Positions 17,417 through 27,320 are shown, numbered from the stretch's first letter. The stretch is 64,000 bases of DNA from an uncultured Caldilineales bacterium (GCA_937907455.1 CALESQ010000076.1:1-64000), one strand, 5' to 3'. The notes: generated from the letters alone by a model not told the origin. A program made the numbers and translations.

Positions 17417-18723
17417 CCCTGGCCGTGGTTTTGGATGATTGCCTGCAACGGCTACAACGCGGCGAAAGCCTGGAAGCGTGTTTGCAACGCTACCCCGCAC
17501 ATGCCCGTGAGCTGGCTCCCATGCTGGCCGCGGCCGCGCAACTGACGGCGTTGCATCAGGTTGCCCCCAGCGCGGCTCAAAACACCCGTACTCTGGTAGC
17601 CCTGCGTGAGGCCGCGGCACAGCGTCGGGCACAGCCGCAACGTACCGGCCTGCTTGGGCGGCTGACCGGCTTCGCGCCTGGCCGTCTGGCGTTGACTGCC
17701 GCCCTCATGCTGCTGCTCTTCACCACCTTCAGCGCCGGAGTGGTTGCCTCCAGCCGACCCGGCCAGGTCGCCTATAGCCTGCGGGTGCTGGCTGAACGGG
17801 CCCCGGCAGTAACAACCTTTGACCGGCAAGCGGGCGCAGCCGCAGAGTTGCGTATTGCCGACCGCCGCCTGAGCGATTTGGAAAGCCATCTGATTCGAGC
17901 CGGGCAAGTAGAGCCGGCAGCGCTGCGCGCCTTGCTGGCCGGTGATCGTGCCGCGGCTCAGCGTGCCCAGCGTGCCGACGAAGTCACCCGGCAGACGGTG
18001 GTCGAACGTCTGACAGACCACGCGCGCGTGTTGCACGCCCTCAGCCGGCGCGCTGCCGATGCGCAGGACGCCCGCATACTTGCTGAAGCTGCCCTCATTG
18101 CCGAGCGCCTGCTGCGCCAGGTACAGGCCGCAGCAACGCCCTCACCGCTTGCTCCCGCGCCGTTACCGCTGTCATCGCCAACGCCGTCGCCTACCCCGTT
18201 GCTGCCTGCGGCCACAGCTACCCCCGGCGCAACATCCATTGCATCGCCCACGGCAACCGCCACACCAACATCCCCGGTGCTTGTGCATACTGCCACCCCG
18301 GCGGCCATAGCGCCCACAGCTATTGGGCCGACCAGCGAAGTGCAGGGAGTGCCGCCTTCCGCGGTAACGCCTCAGCCGGTTGGCAGCGTGTTGCCGCCGC
18401 GGCCGCGGTTGACCGAGCGTGCCGAAACAGCCACCGCGCTGGCACAAACGCCGCGCCCGCGGTTGACCGAACGCGCCGAAACTGCTACCGCGCTGGCACA
18501 AACGCCGCGGCCGCGGTTGACCGAGCGTGCCGAAACAGCCACCGCGCTGGCACAAACGCCGCGGCCGCGGTTGACCGAGCGCGCCGAAACAGCCACCGCG
18601 CTGGCGCAAACGCCAATGCCTCAGTCAACGTTGCAACCGCAGCCCGCCGATACTCCGCAACCGCCTGCCCCGCAGCCAACGGCCTCTGTGCCGCCGCTGC
18701 CGCGCCCCCGGCCGCGGCCATGA
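17413..18723 (+). CDS. DUF5667-like membrane anti-sigma candidate
   Basis: 436 residues, in ATGA overlap with the sigma-factor gene. The N-terminal segment (DDCLQRLQRGESLEACLQRY) is the short cytosolic motif seen in such sigma-linked proteins. A membrane segment lies at about residues 93-115, then a helical DUF5667-like domain to about 240, then a long Thr/Pro/Ala-rich extracellular tail. The tail contains four nearly identical 18-residue repeats. It probably holds the sigma factor at the membrane; the sensed signal is unknown. Confidence 0.7.
   Translation: MTLAVVLDDCLQRLQRGESLEACLQRYPAHARELAPMLAAAAQLTALHQVAPSAAQNTRTLVALREAAAQRRAQPQRTGLLGRLTGFAPGRLALTAALMLLLFTTFSAGVVASSRPGQVAYSLRVLAERAPAVTTFDRQAGAAAELRIADRRLSDLESHLIRAGQVEPAALRALLAGDRAAAQRAQRADEVTRQTVVERLTDHARVLHALSRRAADAQDARILAEAALIAERLLRQVQAAATPSPLAPAPLPLSSPTPSPTPLLPAATATPGATSIASPTATATPTSPVLVHTATPAAIAPTAIGPTSEVQGVPPSAVTPQPVGSVLPPRPRLTERAETATALAQTPRPRLTERAETATALAQTPRPRLTERAETATALAQTPRPRLTERAETATALAQTPMPQSTLQPQPADTPQPPAPQPTASVPPLPRPRPRP
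18397..18612 (+). repeat. Four tandem 54-bp coding repeats
   Basis: Four 54-bp units encode PRPRLTERAETATALAQT four times in the extracellular tail of the DUF5667-like protein. The DNA copies differ only at a few silent positions, which indicates recent expansion and possible copy-number variation. Confidence 0.9.
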
Positions 18724-18760
18724 AGCGGCTGGTCATCTTGAAACGATTCGGTGTTACCCC

Positions 18761-19360
18761 ATGAAGATATTGCTTATCCTGCTTTGCTTTTTGCCGGGCC
18801 TGCATCCGCTCCACAGCGCAGCGCCGGTAGCATCTGCCACTTCGTGCAGCGACGCGCTGATCAACGGCTCTTTTGAGGCGACGACAACCGGTTGGGCACA
18901 ATCCAGCCTCGGCGGTTATAGCCTGATCAGCCAGTTTAACCCGCGCAGCGGCAGTTGGGGAGCGTATTTGGGCGGCAGCAACAACGCCGATGATCGTCTC
19001 AGCCAATCGCTCACCCTGCCCGCGTCTGCATCTGCCATCACTCTGCGCTTGTGGTGGGCGCAGGAAAGCGAAGATGCACTGGTGGCGCACGATTTTCTGA
19101 CACTCTCGCTGCTGAGGAGCGATGGCACCCTGTTGGCCGACCTGTGGCAGACCGACAACACAGCCACCGGCACGGCCTGGGATGAAGTGACGCTGGATAT
19201 CAGCCGCTATGCCGGCCAGCAGGTGATGCTACGCCTGCGGGCCACCAGCAACAGCTTTGACTTGACCGATTTTTATGTGGATGACCTCAGCGTGCAGGTA
19301 TGCGGTGCAGATGGCGCGCAACTGCGCAGCTTTCTGCCGCTGATTTGGCATCACCAGTAA
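18761..19360 (+). CDS. Secreted jelly-roll domain protein
   Basis: 199 residues with a signal peptide (residues 1 to about 20). The rest is one beta-sandwich domain of carbohydrate-binding type: INGSFEATTTGWAQS at the start, a GSWGAYLGG motif, and DFYVDDLSVQV at the end. The same layout (NPGFELGRNVGWAES, GSWRAWLGG, FYIDDVAVVV) forms the C-terminus of the M4 protease encoded at 21123-23936. It ends in FLPLIWHHQ; an [FY]LPL tail is common on exported Chloroflexota proteins. Ligand unknown. Confidence 0.7.
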   Translation: MKILLILLCFLPGLHPLHSAAPVASATSCSDALINGSFEATTTGWAQSSLGGYSLISQFNPRSGSWGAYLGGSNNADDRLSQSLTLPASASAITLRLWWAQESEDALVAHDFLTLSLLRSDGTLLADLWQTDNTATGTAWDEVTLDISRYAGQQVMLRLRATSNSFDLTDFYVDDLSVQVCGADGAQLRSFLPLIWHHQ

Positions 19361-19424
19361 CCAACCCTGACGGCCTGCGCTGGCTACAGGCGGTCGTCCC
19401 TCTCAACGTCGCAGGAGATTTCTC

Positions 19425-20636
19425 ATGAAACAAACTGTTTTTTCTCGTCTGGCAGCATTGGCCTTTGTGCTGGCAATGCTTGCTTTGTTAATCGTTTTTG
19501 CAGGCAGTGCATTCGCTGATGAGGCCCAGCCGCCGCGCCCGGAAGCAGGCGTGCAGTGGAGTGGCGTGCTGGACAGCTTTAGTGCCGACCAGTGGGTGAT
19601 AGCCGGTCAGGCGGTAGCCATCAACGAACAAACCGTCATCCGCGTCACCGGCACGTTGGCTACCGGCATGTGGGTGGAAGCCAACGCGGCTCGTGATGGT
19701 GATGCCCTGATAGCCCGTCGTCTGGTAGCCAATCCACCGGCTATGAGCCTGCGCGGGGCCGTGTCCGTTATCCCCGAAGGCCGTATCGGCCAGTGGATTA
19801 TCGGCGGCCAGGCCTTCCAGGTTACTGCCGATACCCTCATCAACGAGCGCGGTGAGCCTATCGCTGTGGGTTCGTGGGTGCAGGTGATTGCCCAGCAAGA
19901 GGGCGGCGCGTTGGTGGCCCGACGCATTCGCGGCATCCATGCGTTGCCGGCTGTCGAGGTGATGGGTGCGCTTCAGGCTGTCAGTGCCACTGCCTGGACG
20001 GTAAGCGGCATAGACATTGCCCTCAACAGCGCTACCCTTGTCAATGGCGATGCGCGCGTGGGGCTGCTGGCGCAAGTGGCTGCCGATCTGCAGGACGATA
20101 GCTCGCTGCTGGCGGTGCGTGCCCGTGTACTCTGGCACGAGTTGGGCAGCGGGCAAGAGCCGGCAACCCTTACCGGCGTGATTGAAGAGCTGCCGGAGCA
20201 AGGCCTGGCAGGGCGCTGGCTGGTAGATGGCGTTGTTGTGGCGGTCACTCCCAACACCCGCATCCATCAGATGGCAGGCGCGGTGACGATAGGTGCTGAG
20301 GTGCGCATCGTGGGTCGCATGGTGGATGACGTGCTGGCCGCCCGCGAGATCGCCGTGATCAGCAGTCCGGTAAGTGGCGAGGCTGTGCGTTTCGTGGGCC
20401 CAATCGAAGCCATGCCCACCGGTGGTCTGGCAGGTGATTGGACCATTGGCGGACAAACGGTGCAGGTGAGCGCCACCACGCGCATCGAGGGGGCGCGCTT
20501 GCTGCGTGTGGGTGTCCGTGTACAGGTGGTGGGGCTGCGCCAAAGCTCTGGTGTTGTTGTTGCCACCGAGCTGGCGGCTCGTCTTCCGCGCCCCGGTGCG
20601 GCTGTGGATCAACCGCTGGAGACCGTGACTCAGTAA
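19425..20636 (+). CDS. Exported protein with DUF5666-type repeats
   Basis: 403 residues: signal peptide to about residue 31, then about five copies of a 70-residue beta-rich unit. Each unit carries a W-x-I-G/A-G-x-x-V/I turn, a T-x-I strand, a VGxxVxV turn and an AxxI/L strand, as in DUF5666. CAGGAG precedes the ATG. Function of the family is unknown; an envelope or extracellular location is expected. Confidence 0.7.
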   Translation: MKQTVFSRLAALAFVLAMLALLIVFAGSAFADEAQPPRPEAGVQWSGVLDSFSADQWVIAGQAVAINEQTVIRVTGTLATGMWVEANAARDGDALIARRLVANPPAMSLRGAVSVIPEGRIGQWIIGGQAFQVTADTLINERGEPIAVGSWVQVIAQQEGGALVARRIRGIHALPAVEVMGALQAVSATAWTVSGIDIALNSATLVNGDARVGLLAQVAADLQDDSSLLAVRARVLWHELGSGQEPATLTGVIEELPEQGLAGRWLVDGVVVAVTPNTRIHQMAGAVTIGAEVRIVGRMVDDVLAAREIAVISSPVSGEAVRFVGPIEAMPTGGLAGDWTIGGQTVQVSATTRIEGARLLRVGVRVQVVGLRQSSGVVVATELAARLPRPGAAVDQPLETVTQ

Positions 20637-20656
20637 CGGCGTGCCAGAGGTACAAA

Positions 20657-20693
20657 AAAAGCGCAAGGCAATTGTGCCTTGCGCTTTGTTTTT
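20657..20693. terminator. Bidirectional terminator
   Basis: AAAGCGCAAGGCA (20658-20670) pairs perfectly with TGCCTTGCGCTTT (20675-20687), flanked by A and T runs. It lies between the convergent DUF5666 gene and cold-shock gene. Confidence 0.85.
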
Positions 20694-20712
20694 ATAAAAG
20701 CTATGAACAGGC

Positions 20713-20922
20713 TTAGACAGCCACTACGCGGCTGGCTTGCAGGCCCTTGCGGCCCTCTTCCACATCAAATTCAACCTGCTGACCTTCATTCAATGTGCGA
20801 TAGCCTTCTGACTGAATTTCGGTGTGATGCACGAAAACATCTTCACCATTGGCGCGGGCAATGAAACCATAGCCCTTGGAAGCGTTGAACCACTTAACGG
20901 TTCCTTGTTCGCGAGTAGACAC
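20713..20922 (-). CDS. Cold-shock protein
   Basis: 69 residues, the normal length of a single cold-shock domain. The start is the GTG at 20922, preceded by AAGGAG; a longer frame back to 21000 would add an unrelated tail. RNP1 is KGYGFIA and RNP2 is DVFVHH, the two nucleic-acid-binding strands. It binds single-stranded RNA or DNA and loosens mRNA structure. The ~75-nt untranslated region back to the upstream terminator leaves room for temperature-dependent leader control, which is usual for such genes but not shown here. Confidence 0.9.
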   Translation of the reverse strand: MSTREQGTVKWFNASKGYGFIARANGEDVFVHHTEIQSEGYRTLNEGQQVEFDVEEGRKGLQASRVVAV

Positions 20923-21000
20923 GTTTAGTTCTCCTTGATCTGATGCGATGCCAGGCATCGCCTTACGAAGTGATACGGGGGAAGCAAGGCCCGAAGACAA

Positions 21001-21037
21001 TAAAAACAGCCGCCAGGAAGTGAACCCTGACGGCTGT
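21001..21037 (-). terminator. Terminator of the M4 protease gene
   Basis: On the minus strand ACAGCCGTCAGG pairs over 12 bp (one G-U pair) with CCTGGCGGCTGT and is followed by TTTTTATT. It lies 85 bp past the protease stop codon and separates it from the cold-shock gene. Confidence 0.8.
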
Positions 21038-21122
21038 CATTGACCCACAGGTACTTACTTCATCCTACAGGCAGATGGTAACACTGCCGCAGGTTTCTGT
21101 CAAATTTCCTATCCTTTAACTA

Positions 21123-23936
21123 CTAGCGGGTGATCTCTTCTGTCTCAACGCCCAGCGGTTTTGGCTGTGGTTGAGTACGCTGCTCACCCTCCATGCCTCC
21201 ATCGTCGGGGATGATCTGCAAGGCCACGACCACAGCCACATCGTCTATATAGAACGAGCTGCTATAGGATGAGTCGGTGGTGGCGCGAAATCTCAGCGAC
21301 ACCGTTTGTCCGGCATAGGCGGCCAGGCTGACCGACCCCTGCACATAGCTTGAGGTGGCACTGGTTGAGCATAGATTGTAGGTTTTGACCGTGGTGGTGT
21401 TTACGCGCACGTAGCCATAATCGTAGCCACACGAGTCGGTGGATGTGATCTTGTACCAGTAGGTTAGGGTGGCTCCGCTGGTGGGTACGGTGTAGTTCTG
21501 GCTGATCTCTGCGGTTTCGCTGTTGCCGCCGCCCAGCCAGGCTCGCCAGGAACCGGTGCGGGCTGTGCCGCTGCTAACCAGCGCGTAGCCTTTGGCTGAG
21601 CTTTCTGCCCAGCCTACATTGCGGCCCAGCTCAAAGCCCGGGTTGACCAGAGCCGATGCAGGGGGCGTTGTCGGCACAGGGGTGGCTGTAGCTGGAACCG
21701 AGGTGGGCGTGCGCGTGGGGGTGGCTGTAGCTGGAACCGAGGTGGGCGTGCGTGTGGGGGTAGCTGTGGCCGGCACTGGTGTAGCGGTTGCGCCGCCGCT
21801 GGTGCAGATGGTCACACTCCAAGCGCTAAGCTGGCCGGTGTCGGTGCTGGCATCGTCGTACACGCGCAAGGTCCAGGTCCCGGCAGCAGTTTTGCTGTCC
21901 AGCCCGCTCAGCATGGCTTCTGGCTTGAAGCTGCCAGTGAAGGGCGCAGCACCCGCGGTGATGGCCGTGGTTGCTTCATCATCGAAAACGGTGTTGGTGT
22001 AGTTGTCGCTTGAACCGCCGTTGTCATCAGACAGGTTGATCTCTGTGCCGTCCGGGTGACGCAGGTAAATGTCCAGATCACCGTCGTAGGTGTGAGTCAG
22101 GCTGCCGATGGTAACGTTCACATCGCTCACCGTGCCCCCTGCGGATACAGTGACCGTACTCAGGGCAGAAGTCAGGTCAGTGATGGCCTTCGGCACATCG
22201 CTGCTGGTGAAAGTGGAGCAAGCGCCCGGCAGCGGGGTAGCCGTGGGCGTGGCCGGGATGGGCGTGTTGGTGGGTGTGTTGGTGGCCGGAGGCGGGGTGG
22301 TGGTGCCTGCGGGTGTAGCCGTGGGGCCGCCGCCGCTGCCGCACACCGCTTTGTGCATCTCCACGGCCTCAGCAGCGTTTTTCACGCTGCCGCAGGTGGC
22401 CGAGCCAGCGCCGTAGAGTTCGGCGCAGCTTTGCAGCAGCGCCAGATAATTGTTGTAGAAATTGGATGACGAAGTCAGCTTGTACTCGTTGGTGCGGTAC
22501 TGCACGGCTGAAGCTGCATCAATGCCTATGGCCGTGACGGTGTAGCCGTTGAACGTGCCGCCATCTACCATCAAGGCATAGGCTTTGTTGGGCACGCCGG
22601 AATTGGTGTGTACGCCGCCGTTGTCACTGGATGAGCAAACCATGTTGGCGCTGCTGGTCTTGTCAGGATCACCAAAGCGTGTGGGGTCCATCATGTTGCG
22701 AATGGCACCGATGCCGGGGATGTCTTCACCCATGTCCCAGCGCACCGTGCTGGTGTCGGTGCCGCCGCCGTTGGTCAGGTCAACCGCCTCGCCAAAGATG
22801 TCGGAATAGCTCTCGTTCAGCGCACCAGACTGGTACGAATAGACCAGACCAGAGGCATATTCGGTGACACCGTGACTTAGCTCGTGCGCTACCACGTCAT
22901 CAGCCGCGGCAAAGCCGTCGCCATAGGTCATTTTGCTGCCATCCCAGAAGGCATTCTGATAGTTGCTGCTGTAGCAGACGTATGAATTCAGCGCGCCGCC
23001 AGCGTTGTTGTAGGAATCGCGGCCATAGCGGCTGTAGTAAAAGTCATAGGTGTTGCCGGCATAGTCATGGGCATTGTTGATATCGGCCACGGTGCAACTG
23101 GTAGCCGAAGTCACCGGTCCGGCGCTTTCGTTACGCGCCAGCGTTGCCGAAGTATAGCTGGTGCCGTGTTTCATGTTGTAAGTGTTGCGATTGCGCGACT
23201 CAGGGTGCGACGCATAAGCAAAGCGCAGATCGCCGCTGTGCGCATCTACAAATACCCATTGTGCCCGTTCGCTCTGGGCGAGTGAGTCCACATGCACCCG
23301 GTAGGTCAGGTAGGTCTGGCTGGTGCGTTCGGTGATCAGGCCGGGGTTCAGCACCGTCAAGCTGCTCTCGGTGAGATAGCCATCCGGCAGCCCGGCATAC
23401 TTGATAGCCAGCTCACCAGCCTGCTTCTCGCTTAACTTGGGAGCGGTATTCAGCAGCGGCGCATCCGGCACGATGTAGCCGTTCACCGAAACTACGCCGC
23501 CGCGGGCGTTGAAGTGTACCACCACATCTGCCGCAAACACCGGCACGCCGTTTTGCCGTTGATCAAAGCGCACATGGTGCATTCCCAGGGTATCGGTTTT
23601 GATGTTTTCCAGCTCAAGCTGCGCCGCAGGATTGCTGATCCCCAGCAAGCTGCCATAAGAAGCCAGGAAAGCACGGGCTGCGCTTTCCTGGTTGGCCGCC
23701 TTGTCAGCGAACTCAGTTGTTAGTACCCCGTATTCGGCGTCAATCCAGTTGGCTACGCCTGTGGGCTGATAGGTGAAAACGCGCACTGCGCCGTTGCTTT
23801 GCTGCTCCAGGCGCTGTAACGGGCCGCTCTGCGCCGCAGGAGCCGCCAGCACCCCGCTGCTGAGCATTGCCATGATCAATATTGTCGCTAAAAGCGCGAA
23901 CAGCCGATGTTTACCCGCAGAATGCTTGGTGAACAT
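21123..23936 (-). CDS. Secreted M4 (thermolysin-like) metalloprotease
   Basis: 937 residues. The ATG at 23936 is preferred; the frame also opens 2 codons earlier at TTG. In order: signal peptide (to about 33), FTP/PepSY-type propeptide, catalytic domain with HELSH (about 351-355) and the zinc-ligand helix NESYSDIFGE, the GVHTNSG active-site loop, a Pro/Thr linker, a proprotein-convertase P-type beta domain (DGDLDIYLRHPDG), two ATPTRTPTSVP linker repeats and a C-terminal jelly-roll domain. It digests protein outside the cell. AGGAGG precedes the start. The jelly roll matches the separate protein at 18761. Confidence 0.9.
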   Translation of the reverse strand: MFTKHSAGKHRLFALLATILIMAMLSSGVLAAPAAQSGPLQRLEQQSNGAVRVFTYQPTGVANWIDAEYGVLTTEFADKAANQESAARAFLASYGSLLGISNPAAQLELENIKTDTLGMHHVRFDQRQNGVPVFAADVVVHFNARGGVVSVNGYIVPDAPLLNTAPKLSEKQAGELAIKYAGLPDGYLTESSLTVLNPGLITERTSQTYLTYRVHVDSLAQSERAQWVFVDAHSGDLRFAYASHPESRNRNTYNMKHGTSYTSATLARNESAGPVTSATSCTVADINNAHDYAGNTYDFYYSRYGRDSYNNAGGALNSYVCYSSNYQNAFWDGSKMTYGDGFAAADDVVAHELSHGVTEYASGLVYSYQSGALNESYSDIFGEAVDLTNGGGTDTSTVRWDMGEDIPGIGAIRNMMDPTRFGDPDKTSSANMVCSSSDNGGVHTNSGVPNKAYALMVDGGTFNGYTVTAIGIDAASAVQYRTNEYKLTSSSNFYNNYLALLQSCAELYGAGSATCGSVKNAAEAVEMHKAVCGSGGGPTATPAGTTTPPPATNTPTNTPIPATPTATPLPGACSTFTSSDVPKAITDLTSALSTVTVSAGGTVSDVNVTIGSLTHTYDGDLDIYLRHPDGTEINLSDDNGGSSDNYTNTVFDDEATTAITAGAAPFTGSFKPEAMLSGLDSKTAAGTWTLRVYDDASTDTGQLSAWSVTICTSGGATATPVPATATPTRTPTSVPATATPTRTPTSVPATATPVPTTPPASALVNPGFELGRNVGWAESSAKGYALVSSGTARTGSWRAWLGGGNSETAEISQNYTVPTSGATLTYWYKITSTDSCGYDYGYVRVNTTTVKTYNLCSTSATSSYVQGSVSLAAYAGQTVSLRFRATTDSSYSSSFYIDDVAVVVALQIIPDDGGMEGEQRTQPQPKPLGVETEEITR

Positions 23937-24097
23937 GAACAACCGACCTCCTGAATAGCAAACTGGAAGATGGTGTCAACTGGTCAGAACACGAGGAGAG
24001 AAAGGAAAAAGGTGCCCAACACTTTTTTCTGACCAATCGGCGAAGACCAAGCTATTGTAATGATCTTGTCAATTTACGCAAATTCTACGCTCTGTTA

Positions 24098-26293
24098 TTA
24101 CAGACGTTCTGCCAGACCGCTGTAGCGCTCGCTGATGCGGTTGTTGTTGATGGCAATGGCTACTGCGCGCGGTGAGCCGACCAGCACCACCAGGCGACGG
24201 GCACGCGTCACCGCGGTATACAGCAGATTGCGTTGCAACATCAGGTAATGCTGGGTGGTGATGGGAATCACCACCGCGGGAAACTCACTGCCCTGACTTT
24301 TGTGTACCGACACGGCATAGGCGTGAGTCAACTCGTCCAGTTCTAAGAAATCATAGGGGATCAACCGGTCATCCAGTCGCACGGTCAGACTTTGGGCTAC
24401 TGTGTCCATAGCCACAATCTGCCCCAGGTCGCCGTTGTATATGTCCTTGTCGTAGTTGTTGCGAATCTGCATCACGCGGTCACCCACGCGCAGGATGCGG
24501 CCCCCAAAGCGTCGTTCCGCTTTGTTGGCCGCGGCGGGGTTAAGTGCGGCTTGCAGCCGCTCGTTGAGCGCCCCCACACCCACCGCACCGCGGTGCATCG
24601 GGCTGAGTACCTGAATAGCCTGCGCGGGCAAGCCAAAGCGCCGCGGCACGCGCTCCTGCACAATCTCGGTCACCAACTCGGCTGCGCGCTCCGGCTCTTC
24701 GGTTTGAAATAAGAAGAAATCCTGTGACTGTTCGGGCCGCCATTCCGGCATTTCGCCGCGGTTGATGCGGTGCGCGTTTTCGATGATCATGCTGCCCGCA
24801 GCCTGGCGAAAGATCACATCCAGGCGTGTGACCGCGGCTGCACCTGAGTTGATTACATCGCGCAGCACGTTGCCCGCGCCTACCGGCGGCAACTGGTCAA
24901 TGTCGCCCACAAACAGCAGGTGTGCGCCCGGTGCAATGGCCTTCAGCAGATGGTTGGTGAGCAGCAAATCGAGCATCGAAGCCTCGTCTACGATCACCAT
25001 ATCCGCTTCCAGTGGTGCTTTTTCGTTGCGGGCAAAGCTGAAACCGCCGGGGCCGCCTGGCTCCCATTGCAGCAGGCGGTGGATGGTCTTGGCCTCGCGG
25101 CCGGTGGCTTCGCCCAGACGTTTGGCGGCGCGGCCCGTGGGCGAGGCCAGCACCGTGCGGATGTGTGCCGCCTCCAACAGGCGGATGAGGGCGAGCATAG
25201 TGGTGGTTTTGCCGGTGCCAGGGCCGCCGGTGATCACCGCCACGCGCTGCGTCAGGGCGCTGCGCACTGCGGCTTGCTGCTGCGCGGTAAGACGTAGCCC
25301 GGTTTGCACCTGCACGGTGGCAAAAGCCTGGGGCCAATCAAACTGACGAAAGACAAACAGACGATCTTCGGCGGCCTCCAGCAGGCGATGCAAGCGGCCC
25401 GCCACGCCGATTTCACCGCGGTAAAAGGGCATCAGATACACCGCACGCGTTTCGGCCAGGTGAGCGTAGGGTGTGGGACGCTCATCAGCGCCCTCGACAT
25501 AGACCTGTTCGTCCTGGCGCAGCGCGGCGATGGCCGCAGCCGCCAGCGGCTCGGGCACATCCAGCAGCCGGGCGCTATCGGCCACCAACTCGCCCTGCGG
25601 CACATAGACATGACCATCATCGGCTTTTTGCGCCAGGGTATAAGCCACGCCCGCAGCTACGCGCTCCGGCGCATCGGCGGCAATGCCCAGGTTGCGCGCG
25701 ATCTTGTCGGCGGTGATAAAGCCGATGCCGTAGATATCGCGTGCCAGACGATAGGGATCGTTGTTGACCACGGCGGCTGCACTGTCGCCGTATTGCTTGT
25801 AGATGCGCACTGCCAGCGCCGGGCTGATGCCGTGGCTTTGCAGAAACACCATGACTTCGCGAATCTGGCGTTGCTCGTGCCAGGCCGCTTTGATCAGCTC
25901 CACACGCTTCGGCCCTACATCCAGCACCTCACGCAGGCGGTGGGGCTGTTCGTCTATTACCTTCAAGGTGTCGGCGCCGAATTTGCGCACGATCTTTTTG
26001 GCAGTGGCTGGCCCCACACCCTTCACCAGACCGCTGCCCAGGTATTTTTCCATGCCAGCGGCGCTGGCGGGCAACACCGAGGTGTAGCCCGCTACCTTGA
26101 ACTGGCGACCATATTGCCCGTGCGTGGTCCATTCCCCTTCCAAACGTACATGCTCGCCCACGCGCACCCCCAGCATGTTGCCGATCACCGTCACTTCATC
26201 CTCGCGGCCTTCAGGGATAAGCCGCGCCACGGTGTAGCCGTTTTCTTCGTTGTGAAAGGTGATGCGTTCCAGCGCGCCGCTTAGTGTAAGCAT
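24098..26293 (-). CDS. recD2: RecD2-type ATP-dependent DNA helicase
   Basis: 731 residues, normal for RecD2. N-terminal OB-like domain (TFHNEENGYTVARL), helix-hairpin-helix repeats (KGVGPATAKKIV, IYGIGFITADKIA), then superfamily 1B helicase motifs: GGPGTGKTTT, DEASMLD, GDIDQLPPVG and the C-terminal VHKSQGSEFP. It unwinds DNA 5' to 3' and acts in repair without RecBC. It is followed at 107 bp by an SH3-type lipoprotein gene whose 3' end lies further upstream on this strand. Confidence 0.9.
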   Translation of the reverse strand: MLTLSGALERITFHNEENGYTVARLIPEGREDEVTVIGNMLGVRVGEHVRLEGEWTTHGQYGRQFKVAGYTSVLPASAAGMEKYLGSGLVKGVGPATAKKIVRKFGADTLKVIDEQPHRLREVLDVGPKRVELIKAAWHEQRQIREVMVFLQSHGISPALAVRIYKQYGDSAAAVVNNDPYRLARDIYGIGFITADKIARNLGIAADAPERVAAGVAYTLAQKADDGHVYVPQGELVADSARLLDVPEPLAAAAIAALRQDEQVYVEGADERPTPYAHLAETRAVYLMPFYRGEIGVAGRLHRLLEAAEDRLFVFRQFDWPQAFATVQVQTGLRLTAQQQAAVRSALTQRVAVITGGPGTGKTTTMLALIRLLEAAHIRTVLASPTGRAAKRLGEATGREAKTIHRLLQWEPGGPGGFSFARNEKAPLEADMVIVDEASMLDLLLTNHLLKAIAPGAHLLFVGDIDQLPPVGAGNVLRDVINSGAAAVTRLDVIFRQAAGSMIIENAHRINRGEMPEWRPEQSQDFFLFQTEEPERAAELVTEIVQERVPRRFGLPAQAIQVLSPMHRGAVGVGALNERLQAALNPAAANKAERRFGGRILRVGDRVMQIRNNYDKDIYNGDLGQIVAMDTVAQSLTVRLDDRLIPYDFLELDELTHAYAVSVHKSQGSEFPAVVIPITTQHYLMLQRNLLYTAVTRARRLVVLVGSPRAVAIAINNNRISERYSGLAERL

Positions 26294-26399
26294 GAGGGAG
26301 AAGCGTAATTCGTACCTTTTAACCCGTAAAGCGCATCAGACCGCCTGGGCTTCAAGTGCCTGGAAGCTGAATTGCCTGTTGCAGATGCGGGTGTTGCGC

Positions 26400-27320
26400 C
26401 TAGCGTTTCTTCCAGCGGGGCACAAAGGTGCGTTGCTCACCTGCCACTGTGTATTCCCAGGCCTCGGACACGGCGTTGCCAGACGAATCGGCCAGGTAGG
26501 CGCGGTAGACACCTGCCGGGCCGCCGATAAACTCAACTTTGGCGTTGTAGAGGAATTGGCCGGGCAGGCCGGCGTCGCCGTATTGAAGGTCGCCCAATGC
26601 ACCCTCGCCGCGACCGGCAGGACCATCCACCACCAGTTTGAAGCCGCGCGCCGGGGTTTTGCTGTCGTTTTCCCAGCCCAGGCCAAAAATAGTGACCACC
26701 GCATTGGTGTTGATGCGCGTTTCTGTAGAGAGTTTGTCGAAGGCAAAGCTGGGCTGTGGCGGCGCAGTGGGGGCCGGGGCCGCAGTAGCAGCAGGCTGAA
26801 CCGGCGGGGCAGTAGGCCGCGGTGTGGGCAGAATTATCACCGGCGCCGCGCTGGGCGTGGGTGCTTCAGGGATGTCTTGCGCCACCGGCACCAGCGCCGG
26901 GTCGCCCATCACCGTCACCAGGCGCGCCACAATCCAGGCGTTTTGCTCGTTGATGCAGCATACTTGATACCAATCGCCCGCCGCGTCGCGCGCCACAATA
27001 TCTAGTTCAGCACCGGTGGCAGCCTGACCGATTTCGTCGTATGCCGTGCCTGGGCCGGAGCGTACATTCACCTGCCCATCGCCGCCTACCTGGGCTTTGG
27101 TGGCAGCAGGTGTAGGGGTGTCGCTGGGCAAGGCGGTGGGGGTGGGCATAGGCGTGTCGGTAGGCAGCGCGGTGGCCGTAGCAGGCACGGTGGGGGTGAA
27201 AGTGGGACGCAGTGGGCGCTCCGGCGCGGGTTGTGCCGGGGGTGGGGTGGATGCAGGCCCGCAGGCGCTCAAGAGCGCGGCGGTGATGAGGAACACCATG
27301 ACAATGCGTTTACGGGTCAT
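26400..27320 (-). CDS. SH3-domain lipoprotein
   Basis: 306 residues. The start at 27320 has AGGAG about 10 bp upstream; the frame opens further back without a ribosome site. Lipoprotein signal with lipobox LLSAC (Cys about 19). A TPTP-type linker precedes a bacterial SH3 domain (VNVRSGPGTAYDEIG ... WYQVCCINEQNAWI), then a second Pro/Ala linker and a C-terminal beta domain of about 110 residues. SH3b domains often bind cell wall; the gene lies next to murE, on the same strand. Role unknown. Confidence 0.75.
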   Translation of the reverse strand: MTRKRIVMVFLITAALLSACGPASTPPPAQPAPERPLRPTFTPTVPATATALPTDTPMPTPTALPSDTPTPAATKAQVGGDGQVNVRSGPGTAYDEIGQAATGAELDIVARDAAGDWYQVCCINEQNAWIVARLVTVMGDPALVPVAQDIPEAPTPSAAPVIILPTPRPTAPPVQPAATAAPAPTAPPQPSFAFDKLSTETRINTNAVVTIFGLGWENDSKTPARGFKLVVDGPAGRGEGALGDLQYGDAGLPGQFLYNAKVEFIGGPAGVYRAYLADSSGNAVSEAWEYTVAGEQRTFVPRWKKR

